The notes under the pieces: model-generated
The model's input: only the letters and a program-made list of their open reading frames with translations
Database searches by the model: none
Told to the model about the DNA's origin: nothing
Shown: in pieces, positions 60,697 through 64,000 of the stretch
Numbering within the stretch: position 1 is the first letter of the stretch
How the letters are laid out: every line of letters begins with the position of its first letter
Program-made: the position numbers and the translations under genes
NCBI RefSeq assembly: GCF_002127545.1
Contig: NZ_MUBK01000006.1
Coordinates: 78,618 to 142,617 of the forward strand
Reading direction: 5' to 3'
Origin: Xenorhabdus beddingii
GTDB lineage: Bacteria; Pseudomonadota; Gammaproteobacteria; Enterobacterales; Enterobacteriaceae
Length of the DNA stretch: 64,000 nucleotides

Positions 60697-60768
60697 ATAA
60701 CCAGAGGGTCTATACACTGAGATAGCATGAGTGTTAAACGCATGGGTAAAAATGAAAGGAGAACAATA

Positions 60769-62010
60769 ATGACAACAACTGAAATGAAAACCAACGCTTA
60801 TAACTTATTGACGCAAGAAAATGGTGTACCGGTAAAAATGTGGACGAATGGCGTACCAGTCGATCCCAAAGCCATTACCCAATTGCAAAACACGGCGAAG
60901 ATGCCTTTTATTTTCAAACATCTGGCGGTAATGCCGGATGTCCATGTCGGTAAAGGTTCTACCATCGGTAGTGTGATCCCGACTCACGGCGCGATTATCC
61001 CGGCTGCGGTTGGGGTGGATATTGGTTGCGGAATGATTGCGGTGCGTACTTCGCTGGTGGCATCTGACTTACCGGATAGCCTGTTGAATATTCGTCATGC
61101 CATTGAGTCTGCTGTACCGCATGGACGTACCGTAAACCGTGGCGGCCGTGATAAGGGGTCTTGGTATAACGCGCCGGAGATTGTGGATCAACATTGGGCG
61201 ACATTGGCGGATGGGTTCAAGTGTATTACCGATAAATACCCAAAACTATTGACCACCAATAACCACCAGCACCTAGGAACGCTGGGAACGGGGAACCATT
61301 TTATCGAATTGTGCCTTGATGAAGCGGATCGCGTTTGGATCATGCTGCATAGCGGTTCCCGTGGTGTGGGTAATGCCATCGGTAACTTATTTATCACGCT
61401 GGCGCAGCAAGATATGCAGCAGCATATCGCTAACCTGCCAGATCGCGACCTGGCGTATTTCGAGGAAGGAAGCCGTTATTTTGACGATTATATGGAAGCG
61501 GTAGGTTGGGCGCAGGATTATGCCCGCCAGAACCGGGAAGTGATGATGCACCGAGTGCTTGAGGCGTTGTCACGTGAGATCCCAAAACCCTTTACCACCC
61601 AGCAGGAAGCGGTGAACTGCCACCATAACTATGTACAGCGTGAGCAGCATTTCGGTGAAGAGGTGCTGGTAACACGTAAAGGTGCAGTATCTGCCCGCAA
61701 AGGCCAAATGGGGATCATTCCGGGTTCAATGGGGGCGAAAAGTTATATCGTTCGTGGGCTTGGAAACGAAGAGAGTTTTTGTTCATGCAGTCACGGAGCA
61801 GGCCGGGTCATGAGCCGTACCGAAGCGAAAAAACGCTTCACCGTCAGTGATCAAAAACGAGCAACAGCCCATGTGGAATGTCGTAAAGACAGCGATGTGA
61901 TCGATGAAATCCCGATGGCATACAAAGACATCGACGCTGTGATGGCAGCGCAGTCATCGCTGGTGGAAATTGTGCATACCTTGCGTCAGGTGGTGTGTGT
62001 AAAAGGGTAA
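60769..62010 (+). CDS. rtcB: RNA-splicing ligase RtcB
   Basis: GTP- and Mn-dependent ligase that joins RNA 3'-phosphate (or 2',3'-cyclic phosphate) to 5'-OH. From ATG 60769 (AAAGGAG upstream) the product is 413 aa (E. coli 408). Metal ligands are in DVHVGKG (57-63), DIGCGM (Cys 87) and the NCHHNYVQREQHFGEE block, and the guanylylated His lies in CSHGAGRVMSR. It starts a three-gene RNA-repair operon. rtcA, the cyclase that normally follows in E. coli, is absent. Confidence 0.97.
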   Translation: MTTTEMKTNAYNLLTQENGVPVKMWTNGVPVDPKAITQLQNTAKMPFIFKHLAVMPDVHVGKGSTIGSVIPTHGAIIPAAVGVDIGCGMIAVRTSLVASDLPDSLLNIRHAIESAVPHGRTVNRGGRDKGSWYNAPEIVDQHWATLADGFKCITDKYPKLLTTNNHQHLGTLGTGNHFIELCLDEADRVWIMLHSGSRGVGNAIGNLFITLAQQDMQQHIANLPDRDLAYFEEGSRYFDDYMEAVGWAQDYARQNREVMMHRVLEALSREIPKPFTTQQEAVNCHHNYVQREQHFGEEVLVTRKGAVSARKGQMGIIPGSMGAKSYIVRGLGNEESFCSCSHGAGRVMSRTEAKKRFTVSDQKRATAHVECRKDSDVIDEIPMAYKDIDAVMAAQSSLVEIVHTLRQVVCVKG

Positions 62011-62037
62011 ACATGAATAAATAGGAAAATAGAAGAA

Positions 62038-62850
62038 ATGGAAAGGGAAATAAAAACACGCGCAGTCAGCCCTGCCATGCGTTCCCGCATCAAACAGGAG
62101 CTGGCTGACATCGAAAAAAATTATGGCGTGCGGATACTGTACGCCTGTGAATCCGGCAGTCGTGGGTGGGGTTTTGCCTCACCGGACAGCGATTACGATG
62201 TACGGTTTATTTATGTCCATCCTGTGGACTGGTATCTCAAAGTGGAAGCGGGGAGGGACGTGATTGAACTGCCGATCAGTGATGAACTGGATATCAGTGG
62301 GTGGGAACTCCGCAAGACTCTAAAATTGCTGAAACAGGCGAATCCAACCTTAATGGAGTGGTTGGATTCTCCCATCATTTATCATGCTGATCCGGCGGCA
62401 ACCAATGGATTGAAAACGATGGTATCGCATTTCTTTTCGGACATTAAAGCGCGCTATCACTATCTCTCGATGGCGAAGAAAAACTTTAGGGGTTATCTGC
62501 AAGGTGAAGAAGTCCGGTTAAAAAAATATTTTTACGTATTGCGTCCCTTGCTTGCTGTCCGCTGGATCGAAATGGGTAAAGGTGTGCCGCCGATGGATTT
62601 TGAAACACTGATGGCGGGAACGGTGGATGATCCGCTATTAAAAATGGAAATTGATGATCTGCTGCGAATTAAACGGTCAGCAAATGAGGCAGAATATGGC
62701 CTGCGTAAACCGAAAATTCACGCTTTTATTGAATCAGAATTAGATGAAACATTGATGCGCTGTGAGTTTAAGGATAAGCCTGAACGCAGCCATAAGTTGT
62801 TGGATGATTATTTAAAGCGTTGGGTAATGAAACGCGGATTTCTGAGTTAA
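62038..62850 (+). CDS. RlaP-type nucleotidyltransferase of RNA-repair operons
   Basis: 270 aa, DNA polymerase beta superfamily. The signature [15 protein letters not shown] has the GS motif at 40-41 and two aspartates at 52 and 54. The rest is helical ([35 protein letters not shown]). RlaP-family genes are known neighbours of RNA ligases; a role in restoring or modifying RNA ends is proposed in the family, not shown. It is 27 bp behind rtcB. Confidence 0.85.
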   Translation: MEREIKTRAVSPAMRSRIKQELADIEKNYGVRILYACESGSRGWGFASPDSDYDVRFIYVHPVDWYLKVEAGRDVIELPISDELDISGWELRKTLKLLKQANPTLMEWLDSPIIYHADPAATNGLKTMVSHFFSDIKARYHYLSMAKKNFRGYLQGEEVRLKKYFYVLRPLLAVRWIEMGKGVPPMDFETLMAGTVDDPLLKMEIDDLLRIKRSANEAEYGLRKPKIHAFIESELDETLMRCEFKDKPERSHKLLDDYLKRWVMKRGFLS

Positions 62851-62891
62851 GCGTCATCAAATATAGGGAATTCAAATCAACAGGTAAAAAC

Positions 62892-63437
62892 ATGGATCAG
62901 ATCGATACTAAAATTAGCCGATTTTTAAGTTATGTATTACGCCATCAACCGGAATCCATTGGTTTGACTTTGGATAGTGAAGGGTGGGCGGATATCGGTA
63001 CGTTGATAAAATGTGCTGTTAAGCACGGTAAGCGATTGAACTATGCGCTTATTGAGAAAGTTGTCGATTCCAATGATAAAAAACGGTTTGCCATTTCAGA
63101 GGACCAAAAACGCATCAGAGCAGTACAGGGGCACTCAACCAAGCTGGTGGATATCGGTTATCAAGAAAAAATTCCGCCGGTGATTTTGTACCACGGCACA
63201 GCCACCCGTTTTTTGGATTCGATTTTTAAACAGGGATTAGTGGCAGGAACACGGCACTACGTGCATTTATCGGCGGATGAATCCACGGCGACCAAGGTGG
63301 GGCAACGTCACGGCAAGGCGATTATCTTGAAAATTGAAGCACAATTGATGTATGAACAGGGCTTTAAATTTCATCAAGCAGATAACGGGGTGTGGTTGAC
63401 AAAATCCGTACCTATTGAATATATAGGTTTCGAGTAG
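62892..63437 (+). CDS. kptA: RNA 2'-phosphotransferase KptA/Tpt1
   Basis: Transfers the internal 2'-phosphate of RNA to NAD+, giving ADP-ribose 1'',2''-cyclic phosphate. 181 aa from ATG 62892 (E. coli 184). The RNA-binding winged helix [20 protein letters not shown] and GWADIGTLI is followed by the NAD site with [12 protein letters not shown] and [10 protein letters not shown]. In fungi Tpt1 completes tRNA splicing. Placed behind rtcB and rlaP, it suggests that 2'-phosphate RNA junctions are handled in this operon. Confidence 0.95.
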   Translation: MDQIDTKISRFLSYVLRHQPESIGLTLDSEGWADIGTLIKCAVKHGKRLNYALIEKVVDSNDKKRFAISEDQKRIRAVQGHSTKLVDIGYQEKIPPVILYHGTATRFLDSIFKQGLVAGTRHYVHLSADESTATKVGQRHGKAIILKIEAQLMYEQGFKFHQADNGVWLTKSVPIEYIGFE

Positions 63438-63462
63438 GTGCTTATTTCTTTCGGAGATCAAC

Positions 63463-63567
63463 ATGTTGGTGACTGATACTTTATTGGCGTTTACCCTTGC
63501 CGCCGCATTACTGACCTTAACCCCGGGGTTGGATACTGCGTTGGTATTAAGGACTGCAACCGTAGAG
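63463..63567 (+). pseudogene. LysE/RhtB-family exporter, 5' fragment cut by an IS element
   Basis: GGAG precedes ATG 63463, and 35 codons follow (MLVTDTLLAFTLAAALLTLT, then PGLDTALVLRTATVE). PGxDTALVLR is the LysE/RhtB N-terminal signature. The frame runs into the IS end at 63568. The remainder should lie beyond the element, outside the window. Confidence 0.85.
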
Positions 63568-64000
63568 TGTCTAGTCCTGATATACGTTGACACTTATTTT
63601 ACTCATCACCGCCTGATGATGTACGTCATCGGGCGTTTGATATTTTAGGGCTAAGTGGGGTCGGTATCGATTATAAATCTCTATCGATTCACTCACCATT
63701 GTCGTCGCTTCTTTAAGATTAGCGGGCTTACAGAGTAAAAATTCGTTTTTCAGTATCCCATTGACCCGTTCTGCCAAAGCATTCTGATAACAATCGTAGC
63801 CGTCTGTCATTGAGCACATGACGGCATGGTACTCATGTAACGCCTGATAGGATTTTGAACAATATTGCAATCCCCTGTCTGAATGATGGAGCAGTGATTG
63901 TCCGGTCAATTTTCGGCCTCTTAAGGCCTGTTTATACGCCTTGATGACCGAGTCTGTTTTTAGGTTATCGTGGACATGATACCCCACGATTTTACGTGAC
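63568..64000 (-). mobile_element. IS3-family insertion sequence, one end, runs off the window
   Basis: The end begins TGTCTAGTCCTGATATACGT and carries the 3' part of a transposase on the minus strand. The junction with the LysE gene is sharp. The target duplication cannot be checked because the other end lies outside. Confidence 0.85.
63571..64000 (-). CDS. IS3-family transposase OrfB, C-terminal part
   Basis: About 143 codons visible, open at the right edge. It has the DDE-type core: HHSDRGLQYCSKSY (second Asp) and NALAERVNGILKNE (Glu, about 35 residues later), then IEIYNRYRPHLALKYQTP. The stop codon TAG lies inside the terminal repeat. The first catalytic Asp and OrfA lie beyond the window. 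Confidence 0.92.
   Translation of the reverse strand, partial: SRKIVGYHVHDNLKTDSVIKAYKQALRGRKLTGQSLLHHSDRGLQYCSKSYQALHEYHAVMCSMTDGYDCYQNALAERVNGILKNEFLLCKPANLKEATTMVSESIEIYNRYRPHLALKYQTPDDVHHQAVMSKISVNVYQD

Noticed and set aside
60727..60768. Fourteen-codon upstream extension of rtcB
   Set aside because: The Shine-Dalgarno AAAGGAG lies inside it and points to ATG 60769.

Overview
The window looks like a chromosomal segment of an insect- or nematode-associated member of the Morganellaceae, most likely Xenorhabdus (Photorhabdus and Yersinia are less likely). I base this on moderate-to-low GC, ERIC repeats, Escherichia coli-like gene order with close protein similarity, and accessory islands carrying intimin/invasin-type inverse autotransporters, a Fim-type recombinase and an IS3-family element. 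The genus is an inference; no search was run.

Left edge (1-7.6 kb): the N-terminal part of an inverse autotransporter, a full-length 127-bp ERIC, then fbp, mpl, argR (with an ARG box) and mdh. After mdh comes a phage-Mu-like regulatory pair: a Ner/Nlp-like gene divergent from two tandem Mu-repressor-like genes, across a spacer with a perfect 13-bp inverted repeat.

Core block (7.6-32.2 kb): ispB | rplU-rpmA-obgE | dacB | greA | yhbY | rlmE-ftsH-folP-glmM-secG-tRNA-Leu(GAG)-tRNA-fMet-rimP-nusA-infB-rbfA-truB-rpsO-pnp-nlpI-yrbN-deaD. This is the conserved enterobacterial region for cell envelope, translation and RNA decay. It is nearly collinear with E. coli, but yhbE and argG are absent.

Accessory stretch (32.2-46.2 kb): a small unknown gene, the BtsR/BtsS pyruvate-sensing two-component system, a second inverse autotransporter (1007 aa, LysM + barrel + Ig-like + C-terminal adhesin domain), an orphan FimB/FimE-type recombinase in about 2 kb of AT-rich non-coding DNA, and a HlyD + two ABC-2 permease exporter with no ATPase gene. 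It ends at yhbS-yhbP. A 37-codon remnant just before yhbS looks like an internally deleted ubiT, which suggests this island replaced the ubiT/ubiUV locus.

Nucleotide metabolism (46.2-57.4 kb): nrdG and nrdD (NrdD lacks its N-terminal ATP-cone; two NrdR boxes lie upstream), ridA and pyrI. About 6.4 kb of unrelated genes follow (D-Ala-D-Ala dipeptidase, DUF819 membrane protein, metallophosphoesterase, YdeP-type molybdoenzyme, a small unknown gene), then pyrB with its pyrL leader and attenuator. The usual pyrLBI operon is therefore split.

Right edge (57.4-64 kb): an AhpD-like protein, ribonuclease BN, and an RNA-repair locus: the CARF-sigma54 activator rtcR divergent from rtcB-rlaP-kptA behind a -24/-12 promoter. 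A LysE-family gene behind kptA is cut after 35 codons by an IS3-family element that runs off the window.

The best candidates for something under-described are the rtcB-rlaP-kptA operon, the split pyrBI operon with a five-copy 19-bp tandem array at its inner junction, the ATP-cone-less NrdD under NrdR boxes, the domesticated Mu-type switch and the ATPase-less exporter beside the recombinase.
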